From assembly GCF_022539315.1 (NCBI RefSeq), contig NC_066313.1, positions 10,977,764 through 11,041,763 of the forward strand: 64,000 bases of DNA, given 5' to 3'. The notes beneath the pieces are model-generated. The model had not been told where the DNA came from. It saw only the letters and a list, made by a program, of their open reading frames with translations, and ran no database searches. Position 1 is the first letter of the stretch, and every line of letters starts with the position of its first letter. The DNA comes from Serinus canaria (taxonomy: Eukaryota; Chordata; Aves; Passeriformes; Fringillidae). A program made the translations under genes and the position numbers. Shown in pieces: positions 24,801 to 36,249 of the stretch.

Positions 24801-25750
24801 TTCCCAAAGTTATTTTAAGATGCTTTAAAGGTTAATGAGAAAATAGCACATTTTGAAGCAAATTCTGGATACTTCAGAATAAAGGAAAGAACAGCCTGGT
24901 TCTGTGCTTCCTTTTGAAACCTAAACTTGAGCAAAAGTGTTTTTGCATTTGTTCAGATGCCCTTTTTCTTCTTGCTTTAAAAGGACTGCAATTGAATAGG
25001 GATTTTTTTGGATAAGAAAATTAATATAAGTATAGATGGGTGAGTAGAGATTACAAAAGATTGTGTTTCAGGGTTTTTAAGTTATTCAGTCATAATTTTT
25101 TAATGTTTTTGCTCTCCTTATTCCAATGCCAAAAAAATGAGGGTGTGAGTGATGCAGTACTTAGATGGTTAAGGTGAATTTTCAGCCTGAATGCAAAAGT
25201 AATAAAAAGTATAGCAGGAAACTTCATTTTGCCTCACATTAATGTGCAGGGCCAGACCAAAACTATGGGAAGGATAACAGAGTGGGAAGTAATTTGCTGT
25301 CTGAGCTGAGGTGCCTTTTTTGAAAGTCACAACATAGTATCATTTTAGGCATTAATAAGGATTAAGTAAAAAAAAGAAAAAAAATCCTTACTTTATCAAC
25401 CAATTTATTTGCTTGATTTTTTTAATGTATTTTCCAAGATAGTTTCCTGTGCAAATGAGATGGCTAATTCACACAGTTCTATGGAAGATAATCCACCCCC
25501 CCTTCCCCCCCACTATTTTTCAGCCCTTTGTCCCTTCCATCTCTTACCATTGCAAGTTCTTATTTTGATGCTTAGTTGTTAGAGCCAAACAAATACAGGA
25601 GAGACCTTCAACTCACTACTGTGCTTTGCTTTATGCAGTCATGTTTGTTTTCTTGGTGTGTGAGGGGAAGGTGGCAGCAGTTTAATCAAGTCAGTGTATG
25701 ATGGGCTCTGGGAGATTTCTGCCTTTTACTAATTCCTCGAAGAGAAGGAC

Positions 25751-25783
25751 CAATGCCATACCTGCAGCATCTGGGTATAAAAG
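25751..25783 (+). promoter_or_regulatory. CCAAT and TATA-like pair, candidate core promoter
   Basis: CCAAT lies near 25751 and GGTATAAAAGGC at 25774-25785, about 25 bases later, in TATA-box-like context. A start site would fall near 25806. No supported transcript body, CpG island or exon follows. Matches of this quality are expected by chance in tens of kilobases, so this is a weak call. Confidence 0.2.
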
Positions 25784-28700
25784 GCAGGAGAATACTCACT
25801 TCTTGGGTAGGAAACCAGTGGTGACCTATTCAGGCCAGAAGGGAAGAGACTCTCTGTGTCTTCCTCTGGAAGGACCTTAAAACTCCAGGAGAGTGAGTTT
25901 TGGTGAATTGGCAGGAAGCAGGGCAGGAGAAGTTCCAAGGTGTTTGCCTAGCTGTGAGGAGGACTTTCTTTTCAGTGGTGGAAATGGAATAACAAAAGAG
26001 GAAAGATTCAGGCATTTGTTTTCTCTGTAGTAGTACCAGAAAGGTGTTTCTGTTTTGTATGCAACATTGAGAACAGAATAAATGTATTTGGCTTAAGTAC
26101 TCACAAGTAGCTCTGTTGTAGTCCAAGAGGTTTGTTAAAAACTGCATATTATGGGTAAAATTAGTTTTAGATTGATTTGTTTTCAAATTGGTTTAGCCAT
26201 TCAGATTCAATTTTGTCTATGACATTGAGGGGTTTCTAGACAACTCTTTCCTGAATAACACTATGGAGCTTCTTGGCATTATACCCAAATTAACAGCATG
26301 CTGCGTCATTAAAAAATAAAAGAGCTGCAATTTTTTCTTGGCTTAGATTTCTGCAAAGCAATAAAAGGCTCCCTATGTTGATTACAAATATTGTAAAGTG
26401 TTTACTTTGCTCCATAGACTTGGAGCCTTTCATGTTTGGATATATTGTATGTGGCCTCTTAAGACCTTTTCCATTGTTCTGCTTGTATCTTGTTCGATGA
26501 GAGTTTCAGGTCTCATGCAAGAGAGAGTTTTGAAGGACAAAACCAGTGTGCCCTGCAGGAAAAGCAAAGGCAGTGAAGGTATTTGTAGACAGGGTACACA
26601 TATATTAGCAATCTTGCCTTTAGTTAAGACTTACTCTTTTAGTGATGGAAAGTTGCAATTTTCCAGTGGCCTCATTTCTCCATATTTTAAAAAGGAGTAA
26701 AATTGACTTGGTATGCAAGCTAGTTGTGCTGTTCTTTATTGCTACATTGAAATACTAGAATTTCTTTGCTATTTGTGATTTGCTCATTATTAGACCAAAC
26801 AAAAGTTCCTCTTTTTCTAGTTCTAATGTTTATATAGAGAAATCTCCAGGCTTCATACAGTCTAGCTGTTTCCACTTCTCAGAATTATTAATTGAAGAAC
26901 ACCATGTAACTTCCCAGTGAAGTCTTTGCACACCAAACTTCTTTTTGCATAATCCCATATGACCATGAAACTTTCCCAACCAGAAACTTCAGGTCTTATG
27001 GGTTGTAAAATGGTTTACAGCTGGCTAAAACTTCTCAGAAGTATTGATAAAAATGCCTTTTGCTGGCTCAGTAATAAAGGAAAAGGCAAGGATGAATTAT
27101 CCCTGCCTTGGGCAGGAGAGGAGGAGGCCCTGGGCTTGTTCTGTGGGGCAGTGCAGGGAGTGCTTTTCTCAAGTATTACCCTTTAGCTACTCACAGGAGC
27201 TGTCTGAAAGCCTATAATTTATTTTTAAGAAATAGTTTTGCACTATTTAATTATGTTTCATTTAATTGCAACAGAAGCAAGGTTTTAATGCCTTTTGGTG
27301 TAGCACATGGATAAAGGGTGTACCATGTGGGAATGGGAGAAGCCATCATGGAATAGCTGGTGGACCAGAATCCCATCCTGTTCATGCTACCTGCTGTGCA
27401 TGACCAGGGCAGGGATATAGATCTGAATCACCAATTCTGTTTTCTGTTCTGAAAATGAACAGAATAAAGTTCTACTTTATAAAATATGTTCTTAAGAAAT
27501 GCTCAGATTTTTACTTATTTAACTACTTATTTTTACTGGTTCATTGTTGGTAGCATTCAGTGGGTGGCTTTTATGCCATTATCCTACTCCTATGCAGAAT
27601 TGTTTTCAAGACATTTTTCATGTTGAATAACACACAATTTCAGACAGAATTGACATTTATGAAAAATAGAAATATGAGTGCTAATGTTCTTAATTTGAAA
27701 TTCTGGAGGCAGTTAGTAAGAAAGTTTAATCAGCCATTAAATAATCAATAGTTACTACTTCACAGAAGGTTTATCAAAATTTTAATTTATTTGGTTCGAG
27801 GATATTGGAAAATATAATTTTCAACAGCCTTAAGGAGTTAGAAGTCTCACTCCCATTGAATTTAAAAGCAATTTGAACATTTTATTACCTTGGGCTTCCT
27901 TAATAATCCCAGCATCCATGGGTTGCATCTGTTGTTCTTTTACCATTGAAAGCAGTGAATTGTGGATTCTAAATTTCTAGTTCTTCAGAAATACATGGAT
28001 CTGGATAACAATAAATGAAACATTCTCAGGTAAACTTTGAATTCTTAGAAATCTTTGTAGAGTTTTGAATATTGCATAATGAGTAAATTCAGTTGAATTT
28101 TTCTTCTTGCTTGTCTTTAACATCCATCTAATTCTGTGAAAAAGTTCATGTGTTGAGGATCTCATTTTCCTTTTTTGTTAGTTGCATAATTTAGATAACT
28201 CCTTTTACTGGGAAAGATTTGTGCTGTGAAGATTCTTTACCAAAAAATATTTTTTTTCTATTCATACTCTTAACAGAAAAAGTAATTGCCATCTTTGTCT
28301 CTCTCTAGATATCTAAATTTATCTTTGGACTGTTATTTTTAATTACTCTGGAAAATATTCAGACTAATTTAATAGACACTATTTTTATTTTATCTTAATA
28401 TATTAACTTAGTCTAAATTTTCTGAGAAAAACATTTTCAATTAATAAAATTTTCTGAGTATATTTGTTACCTTCACTTGTATTATCATATGACCAATAAT
28501 TCAGCCACCTTTCTCAACTCCTTGACTCTTCTACCTTATCCATAATGTTTCTTCACTTCAGAAGCAGTTTATATGGATCCATGTAAAACATGCTTGCAGC
28601 AAAAAATAGTATATTAGAAATAGTATATTATTGTGCTTCACGTTTTGGAGCACATGAACTGCTTTGATTTCAGATGAAACAAATGTGGCAGATTTGCTGC

Positions 28701-29185
28701 AGCCAGGCATTCAAAACAAAGGGGCAAACTAGAGTGTAAATGTTCATAGCTTGAGCATCAGGTCCTCAGTAGCATGTATCCAGAATCCCCCTGTGTCTTG
28801 GCAGGTGGAGCATTTATTTGAAAAGGGGCTTGTGTGTACTGACTTCTTCATGCACAGAAAAGAAATGGCTTTACCATCATACTGCCTGAGCAACTGGTCA
28901 AAAAGTCTATTTCTTTAATTAAAATCAGAGATAAGGCTTTGGAGGAATGAGCCAACAGCAGTGCCCTTCCACTTCCATGGTTAGCATGACTTGTAAAGTA
29001 GAAATGGCAAGGTGTGAGGAAACACTGCTGAAATCTGGCCCCTCCGCATCATCTCCTGAGAAAAGGTGCCCTCCTACAGTTCTGAGCAAAATGTATGAGA
29101 GGTAGGATTAGGTCACATCCTTAGTATTCCCTATTGCCCAGCTGGACACAGTGATCTGATAAAGGGGCTGAGGACTTTGGTAGTG

Positions 29186-29242
29186 TCTTCTTCCCTCCCT
29201 CCCTTCCTTCCAATCTCCCTCTCTTCCTTCCTCTCTCTGTCC
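29186..29242 (+). repeat. Polypyrimidine tract
   Basis: CTTCTTCCCTCCCTCCCTTC followed by further CTTCC and CTCTC units, almost free of purines. A minus-strand frame across it encodes only a low-complexity Arg/Glu-rich peptide. Confidence 0.85.
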
Positions 29243-29426
29243 CATCCAGACTTTACTTCTGATGAAGTATTGCTGAAGGACAGAAGGGAGAAGGAGGAGT
29301 CCTCACCCTTTATCCTGGGCTGAGACAAGCTCTTCCATTCCTGGCTGTGGGATGTACAGCAACATCCCAGCTCCAGCCTGCCTGGCCTCCTGGGAATCTG
29401 ACTGGCAGGCGAGGTGGCTCAGCCTG

Positions 29427-29458
29427 CTGTGCCATCCTGAGACTGTGCCATCCTGAGA
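29427..29458 (+). repeat. Exact 16-bp tandem duplication
   Basis: CTGTGCCATCCTGAGA occurs twice head to tail with no mismatch. The second copy is followed by TTTCAGGATG, which can pair with CATCCTGA in either copy, so a small hairpin is possible. Confidence 0.9.
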
Positions 29459-30059
29459 TTTCAGGATGTTTGCGCTGGGTCGCTCCTGCGGAATGAGTGG
29501 GAGGTGAGTTGAGGGTCAAACTCCAGATTTAGCAATGCACAGTTCTAGTCAGAAAACAGCCTTTGTCTCTGTGGAGTGTAAAGTCTCCTGAGTAATGGTA
29601 AAATAGGAACAGCCATTATTACCAGGCAGTAGGATGAGATCTGCAGGGAGGGCAGTTTTATGCCATCAGGAGATTTAACATGGATAGGGAACAAGTGTGC
29701 CAGGCTGTGAATCTGCTGTGGTAGCCAGAAGTTCCATCACCAGATCCTATCATGTAGAAAGCCTTAAAAAAATCTTAGGTGTCCTTCCATCTGCTCTACT
29801 CTGCAGTTCAAACTAAAACATGCTGCAGAAGACTATCCATCTTGTCAGAAGTTGGAATTTTAAAAGCAAAATGTAGTAATATAAGGATGATTTTTCACTT
29901 GAGAACGATTTCCTGTTGATGATTAGATAACTGTGGAATAATAGAGACATTTCAAAGCATTTATGCAAAGAGGCTAATGATTAAGCCCCAAATCTAGTCT
30001 AAATTCAAAAGGCAAGATTGGGGTGCTTTAACTTCCCCTGTTTGTCTTGTGGTTTGTGT

Positions 30060-30500
30060 ATCATTGATGACGGCTGTAGCTCAGAGGACAGACGTGCTCC
30101 TGGCAAGTGATGGGTGTTTGTGAGCAGGAACTTCCTGGGAGATATTGACCGGGTCACGGGCAGCTGCTCGGAAATTTGTTAAGTAATCTATCTAATATGT
30201 CCAAGGAGTAGCACATCCGAATCAATCCATCCAAATGCCTCAGGAATATCAATAAAGAGATAATACATCTGATAATTCTCTGTGATTTGCTCTGGTGTGA
30301 AGCTACCGGGGAAGCCTTGTACAGTATGAAGATTAATTCTAGTATGCATTTGTTAGGGTGACAAATGCTCCATGCCAGAACTGTGGCTGGTGAAAAATTC
30401 ATTTCAAATTAATTCCAAACTTTATTTTCTGCAATAATCTGCTGTCATAAAAGTGAATGGCAACAAATGGCAATTGCTGGGGATGTTTTCAAAAGGGAAC
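30060..30500. promoter_or_regulatory. Candidate conserved non-coding element
   Basis: The segment lacks low-complexity runs, keeps scattered CpG (GACGGCTG, ACGTGC, GACCGGGTCACGG, CATCCGAATC, TACCGGGG) in an otherwise CpG-poor desert, and is dense in homeodomain- and GATA-like words (TAATCTATCTAATATG, AGATAATACATCTGATAAT, GATTAATTC). The 5' part contains TAGCTCAGAGG (30077-30087), which resembles a tRNA A-box, but no convincing B-box (GGTTCGA) follows at tRNA distance. The call is inference from texture and needs alignment. Confidence 0.35.
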
Positions 30501-32993
30501 TAGACCCCAGGTTTACAGAATGAATTTTCCAGCTTTTTTCTTTTGTGGATCTCCCACTTAATTTTTGTTAAGCAAAAAGCCATTTATTTATTTGCTGTTG
30601 TTCTAAATTTTAAACCATAGTAAAGATAATAACGAACCATTAAGTATAACATAGTAAATACAAAGCCTAAAGAGATAATATATATGTTTAGATAGTTAAT
30701 ACCCTACCTGAATTAGGTACATTAGTTCTAAGTCCTCTGTGAGAAGGTAAAAAAAAAGGTCCCATCAGGCACAGTCCTGAAGTCAATATTTTTTGGGGGT
30801 TTTTTGTTTATTTTGGGGTTATTTTTGTTTCCTTTGTCTGTCGTAGTTATAAAATCAAGTATAAAGTCTCAAAATTGTTACATGTTTTGTAGACTAATTA
30901 TATTAATCTAAAATTAATTTACTTTCTTTTCCATATGTCAGACACCTTTAGCAAAGAATCCCACCACTTCTTTCTCTGAGTTAATGATGTGAGAGAAGTG
31001 AAGTTTCTCAGGGCGAAACTGCCACTCTCAGAATTTTTTTTTAATGTTTGAAAAATTCAGAATTCTCTTTGTAACCTTCATTCTAAAAATTATCAAAATT
31101 ACCTCCATCTTTTCAAATTAACTCCTGATACTTTGAAGATCAGGACTAGTACTTTAGCTATCTATGTCTTGGTCAGTGAAAGAAATTTTTATTTGTTTTA
31201 AAAGTAGAGAAGAGAAAGTAGGAGTTTAAGTTTCAGTTTACAAGAATAAAAGGTCAGCAACTATTAATTCAAACAAAATGCTATTTTCATTATTTGAGTC
31301 TGCTAAATTTGACATTTGGACTGTAGAATTTTTAAAACTTTATAGATTTTTTTTTTCTGTATTCCTAAATTTTTTTGCTGGACAAAAGTCTGACTGTGCC
31401 TAAAATAAAGCAGAATACTCTTTGTTCCCCTTGTTCATACCACCATCCTATCATAGCATCGGCCTTTTGTAAATCTAGATAAGGAAAAATTTTTGTTGAA
31501 AGCAAAGTAGATGATGGAATACAAGCATCCCCCTCACCTCTGTCAGTGAAGCCTTGTTCCTCAGAAACACAGGCTCTGCTGGTGCCACTTCCTAGGCCCT
31601 TTCACACTGACTCTTGGAAAAGAGCAAGAGCCCTACAATGCCTGTTCAGCCAGTGCTGGCTGTTCAGCGCTGCACCAAATGTATTTTCCAGAATATCCTT
31701 TTTCCCCCATTTTATACACAATTTTTTAGGCAGGCCTGTGATCTTTCTTCTCTGCACATGTTGGAAAAAGCACAGCCTCTATCCCTCAGGTGCAGGTGAG
31801 AAGATGAAGCCCAAAGAACCTGTTGTTGAGGGCTCACCTCTCCAGGATAACATCTAATATGGGATGGGGTCACAAGATGGTTTGAGTTGGGACTGTGGTT
31901 GGGAGCAGAACCTTCCTGTATCTTTCTTTTAGCAAATGGTTCAAACCATAGAATTCTTAGGCAAAGCATAGAAGATTTTACTTAACTTTTATTTTAGTGT
32001 GGAAGGCAGCAGGCCATGGATATTTCATGGCAGTTTGCTCCTATTACACTTACCTTAAATAAGAGGTTCTCCTCATTCCCTGTCCAAGGGAAGAACTGTA
32101 ACAGCATTTACCATTTAATGTCTCAGTATCATAAAATTTTGTTTGGATGGTTTTTCTCCTCCTATGAGTTGTCTCTCTGAGAATTTGGTTTTGTTTTGCT
32201 TCATGAACAAAAATTTTGATTCCCCTTGTGGCTCTTCTTCTGACATCCTACAAGATATTGATTTCAGATTTCATAAGGGGTTTTGCAGCGCCTTATGAAA
32301 GACTTACACTTTAAAATTTTGAATATAACTTAAAGCTTCTTATTCTATGGACTTTGATCCATCTTCATAATTTATACATTAAAACCCAAGTTTGCTCAGC
32401 TATGAAGTAGAGAATGATGGTTGTGGGCCTCATTTCAGCATATTCAAACAAAGTTCCTTGAGACAGATGAATTTGTATCAAGTATTCTTCATAACTGCTT
32501 TTCCCCCAAAAGATCTGATTTATTTTGGGGCAGAAGTACACGTTTCACATTATTTTATGCTTTTTATTAAGAGTGACTTTCACTTTGAATGTGAATATAG
32601 GACATCAGGTTATACAAACTGGTAATGAAGGAGAATGTCCTGCTGTGCTATGAGTTTCATATGTAAAGGCTATCACTTGAGGGACTGAAATTTCCATTTA
32701 GTCTTTAAGCCACACAGCAAAAACAACAGCAGTGCCTGTTGGCATTAAAATATGTATTTCAAGGGCTAGAAATGTTATGCAAAAAGTAGTTGAAACCAAA
32801 GAATTTTACTTGTGCTTGGGTTTGTATGTGGAGATATCTGTGTATGCTAATAAAGAAAACTACTTAGAAGCATGTCAGGCTTGTTTTCCTGTTTGAATCT
32901 CATGTTCAGTGTGTCCATGTCTGATGGTTTGAACCATTGCTCTCTTGTGACTTAGTCTTGCATCCATGTAAGTAGATACCCAGACATGACAAA
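30501..32993. other. Unique AT-rich non-coding sequence
   Basis: No gene or element is recognisable. A T-rich tract with G runs lies at 30787-30830. A 103-codon frame at 31546-31857 has no family signature. Confidence 0.65.
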
Positions 32994-33949
32994 CATGCTG
33001 GGACCAGTGTTATTTAATATCATCATTAATGAAAAAGACAAAGGGATTGAGTGCTCCCACAGCAGGTTTTGCAGATGGCACCAATCTGGGTGCCACACCT
33101 GGGTGCCACACCTGAAAGATGGGATGCCATCCAGAGGGACCTGGACAAGCTCAAGATGTGGCCCTTGGGAATCTCATGAGGTTTAACAGACCAAGTCCAA
33201 GGTGCTGCACCTGGATCAGGGCAGCCCCAGTGCCAATCCAGGCTGGAGATGAGCAGATCCAGAGCAGCCTTGGGAGAAGGACCTGGGGGTGCTGGTGGGT
33301 GAGAGGCTGGACATGCCCCGGCCATTGGGAGCCCAGAGCCCCCCGAGTGCTGGGCTCATCCAGAGCCCCGTGGGCAGCAGGGCAGGGAGGGGATTCTGCC
33401 CCTCTGCCCCCTCTGCTGAGAGCCCACCTGCAGGGCTGCATCCAGCTCTGGGCTCCCAGCACAGCAAGGACAGGGACCTGCTGGAGCCAGGCCAGAGGAG
33501 GCACCAAGGTGGAGGGGTGCAGATCAGAGGGGTGGAGCAGCTCTGCTGGGAGGAAAGGCTGAGAGAAATTGGATTGTTCAGCCTGGGACAGAGCAGGCTC
33601 TGGGGTGACCTTATTGTGGCCTTCCAGTGCCTGAAGGGATTCCCCAGGAAAGATGGAGAGAGACTATTTGCAACAGTCTGGAATGACAGGACAAGGGGGA
33701 ATGCCTTCAAACTGACAGAGAACATTTTTAAATTAGAGGTCAGGAAAGAATTCTTTCCTGTGAGGCTGGTGAGGCAGTGGCACAAGTTTCCCAGAGAAGT
33801 TGTGGCTGCCCCACCCCTGTAAGTGCTCAAGGCCAGGGGCTCTGAGCAACCTAATCTAGGGGAAGATGTCCTTGCCTATGATAGGGGTTTGGAATGAGAT
33901 GATCTTTAAGGTCCCTTTCCAAACCATGCCATTCTATGATTCTATGATA
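32994..33949 (+). mobile_element. CR1 LINE, sense, reverse transcriptase C-terminus to 3' end
   Basis: It begins within the reverse transcriptase with LGPVLFNIIINEKDKGIECS, the CR1 pattern LGPVLFNIFINDLDSGIEC. It continues through the thumb and C-terminal region and ends with ATTCTATGATTCTATGA (33932-33948), the diagnostic CR1 terminus. The copy is 5'-truncated, as usual for LINEs. The first part (32994-33280) is frame-broken and contains a CTGGGTGCCACAC duplication (33086-33111). The 33322-33560 part is GC-rich and nearly identical to the inverted copy at 55674-55912. Confidence 0.95.
33289..33822 (+). pseudogene. Stop-free remnant of CR1 ORF2 C-terminus
   Basis: A 177-codon frame stays open through the CR1 copy. 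After a GC-rich Pro/Ser/Gly-biased first half it reads ERLREIGLFSLGQSRLWGDL, then IVAFQCLKGFPRKDGERLF, then LEVRKEFFPVRLVRQWHKFP, the ordered C-terminal pattern of CR1 ORF2. The first methionine is arbitrary; in the intact element the protein would begin kilobases upstream. The catalytic reverse transcriptase core and endonuclease are absent, so it cannot be functional. Openness probably reflects a modest age plus high G+C rather than selection. Confidence 0.8.
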
Positions 33950-34770
33950 ATTTAACATTTGAGATTCATGAAAGGGATTTATATTATATTAGGATCGTTT
34001 GCTTTGTATTTGTGCATACCTAAAATATATATTACTGTCAACTGAAAAGGACATTTATCTTGTAGAAATAGTTATTTAATCTCAGATACATGCATTATAA
34101 GGAAAAATATTTTATTTCTATTCTGTCAGTGGGCACCTGTTTCACAAACTTCTTAGAACAGATTATTGAAAAATATTTATTTTCTGTCTTCAGTCATGGA
34201 ATGAATTTCAAACTCAAAAAGACACTTTGGTGCACGATATTTTCACCTTGTCTTAAAATGCTATCATTTAGTTGTGGGGTGGTAAACAGGGTGGTAGTGG
34301 GGTTCTGCTACTCCAGATAAAGAGGGCAAGAGAGATATAAAGTATTTTGTACTTAATACAATAAAGTATTACATTGGTCTCTAGTAAACTTGATTGTCAC
34401 ACTACTGAAGTTATGCATGTTTACAAACTATCTTAAATTTTGTTCAAAACCTTTTGAAAAGAGAATATCTGAAGACGATGTTTATACATTTTGCATATTT
34501 TTTTTAACTGGCTTTGTCTTTCTTGTGGTCTCAGCTTGTACCAAAATAATCAGCTGCTCCCTATCCAGTTTCCCTTTCTCTGTGTGTTCCTATTGATTGT
34601 ATACAAGTCTGTGTGGATTTAGGAGCAGTTTCCACTTTGGTTAATGCATTACCAGAAAAATGAAAATCCAGTTATATGACTGCCAATTTGATCAACATAG
34701 ATCTCTTTTCTTCAATTTTGTCCAGTTCTAGAGTGCTTATCTTCACACTTCTACAATTAGGTGGTGTTGT
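33950..34770. other. AT-rich spacer between two CR1 fragments
   Basis: About 820 bp of unique-looking AT-rich sequence with no gene. The short open frames (76 and 68 codons) carry no recognised signature. Confidence 0.6.
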
Positions 34771-34862
34771 CATCATCCCTTGAGGTGTTCAAGATACAAC
34801 TGAATGTGGCACTCATTGCCATGGTCTAGTCAAAAAAGTGGTGATTAATTTTCCATCATAAA
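34771..34862 (+). mobile_element. Very short, old CR1 tail, sense
   Basis: GAGGTGTTCAAGATACAACT then GAATGTGGCACTCATTGCCA then TGGTCTAGTC and GTGGTGATTA match the order of the CR1 ORF2 end and 3' UTR (EVFKARL..ALS). The terminal ATTCTRTG word is not clear (TGGTTCTGTGG at about 34864 may be its remnant). Only about 90 bp is recognisable. Confidence 0.7.
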
Positions 34863-35504
34863 TGGTTCTGTGGGATATTTTGAAAATATCATGGTAGTCA
34901 ACATTCTATTGTATACTGGATACTTGGCCAATACATGAAAGCTTGCGAATTTTTACTTGTCTTCACTTCTAAACTGTTATAAACTTGCTACTTCTAAATG
35001 GTGGAAATCACTTTTTCAAATAAAGGCACTTAATTATATTTCTAAATAAAATCCATGAAAACATGGTTTGAACTCTAGAAGTCAAGTTGAATTTGCCAGC
35101 TTGAGGAGGGGGGAAAGTTTTTTGTTTACTTCTCCATTTGTTTTTGTTGTTTTTCTAAGTTAGTTCTTCTTTGTGAAACATTGAACTATAACAAGCGTTA
35201 TACAGCACAGTGTTGTTACAGTCTTTGTTTCTGAAAGAATTGTGATTTGGTTTTATTTAACAGGACTGGAAAGAAGCATTTTCCACAGATGTCAGCTTCT
35301 GTCTGCTGTCATGCTCCACTCTGAGTGATGCCACATTCAGCACTGAGTAGTACTGGCAAAGGAGAGCAGCTTCTCAGAATGAGGTAGGTTTCATTCTCTT
35401 CCACAAGGCCTGATGAAGTTCTTCATAGTCACTTTCCTGTTTAATATAAGTGAAGTCAGACAGGTATCCCAAGTCTGACATCACCTTGACTTGTCATTGG
35501 TTTT

Positions 35505-35523
35505 GGTGGCTCCCTCTGGTTGG
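35505..35523 (-). promoter_or_regulatory. CTCF-like motif, weak
   Basis: GGCTCCCTCTGGTTGG on the plus strand resembles the reverse complement of the CTCF core (GCGCCCTCTGGTGG). Several positions deviate, so occupancy is uncertain. Confidence 0.3.
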
Positions 35524-35777
35524 TATTTACCCAACAGAGTAGTTAACAAATCCACGTGTTGTCGTGGGCTTCAGTGTTCCATGAGCTTTCATTCATGTCA
35601 CAGATCTGTTCCAGAACATTCTTGGGCTGTTGTGACTGTTACCTGTGACTACAGGTGCACTCTGTAGTCCCTGTGCATGTGTCATCAGAAAGAGCATATC
35701 TTAGTCACCCTTCCCCAGGCAAGGTTATTTCCTAACAGAATGGTTTCAGGAGAGTGTTTTGAGGAAGGCTTGATTAC

Positions 35778-35808
<31 letters not shown>
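35778..35808 (+). repeat. (TAT)n microsatellite, about ten units
   Basis: An uninterrupted TAT/ATT array of about 31 nt; likely length-polymorphic. Confidence 0.95.
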
Positions 35809-36237
35809 GTGCATAATCTCTGGTCAAAATGTTGTGCAATGAATAGGTACTGCCTAAAGGCCTTGATTCTCTTTTACTATTTTCTCACTGGTGGTAAAAG
35901 ACATATTGAGGTGAGAGTTTGTTACTTAAACACAGGACTGGTAAATATGACACAAAACACGCAATAGACCCACAGCCATCTGGAATGGCAGCTGAGCCCT
36001 TGGCAGGATTCTGTAGGGTATGCAAAATGCATGAGTTGCCTATGCTTAGCAGTCCTATCCTATATGTTAGATTTCTCTTTCAGGAAACTGTAAAAGCTGG
36101 TTCAGTTTGGATTGTGATAGATTGTAATCTGAGATTCAGAGGTGATGTAGGAAATGAGGGGCACCAGGAGACCTGCAAAGAAAGGAGGGTTGAAACAAAG
36201 CAAGTAAAGCAACAACTAGGAAGGTGTTGAACAGTAA

Positions 36238-36249
36238 GGGGGGGGGGGG
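36238..36249 (+). repeat. Homopolymer of 12 G
   Basis: Twelve consecutive G in AT-rich surroundings. Long G runs of this kind are rare, and also a frequent place for assembly or sequencing length error. Confidence 0.9.

Larger units (their letters stand above)
21061..30059. other. Nine-kilobase AT-rich gene desert
   Basis: I find no gene, CR1 fragment or RNA gene across this stretch. Landmarks are a run of 27 T (21280-21306), an ATT/TTG-type microsatellite (24757-24800), a C-rich site with two runs of seven or more C (25493-25512), a CCAAT/TATA-like pair (25751-25783), a 14-bp AATAGTATATTA-type duplication near 28606-28632, a pyrimidine-rich tract (29186-29242) and an exact 16-bp tandem repeat (29427-29458). 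Open frames are at most 118 codons and carry no recognisable signatures. Confidence 0.65.

Noticed and set aside
25830..26186. 118-codon minus-strand frame
   Set aside because: No domain or splice support; length is within chance for this much sequence.
30072..30150. Possible tRNA gene at the TAGCTCAGAGG word
   Set aside because: No GGTTCGA-type B-box at the right distance and no cloverleaf pairing.
33216..33830. 204-codon minus-strand frame
   Set aside because: Antisense shadow of the CR1 ORF2 remnant.
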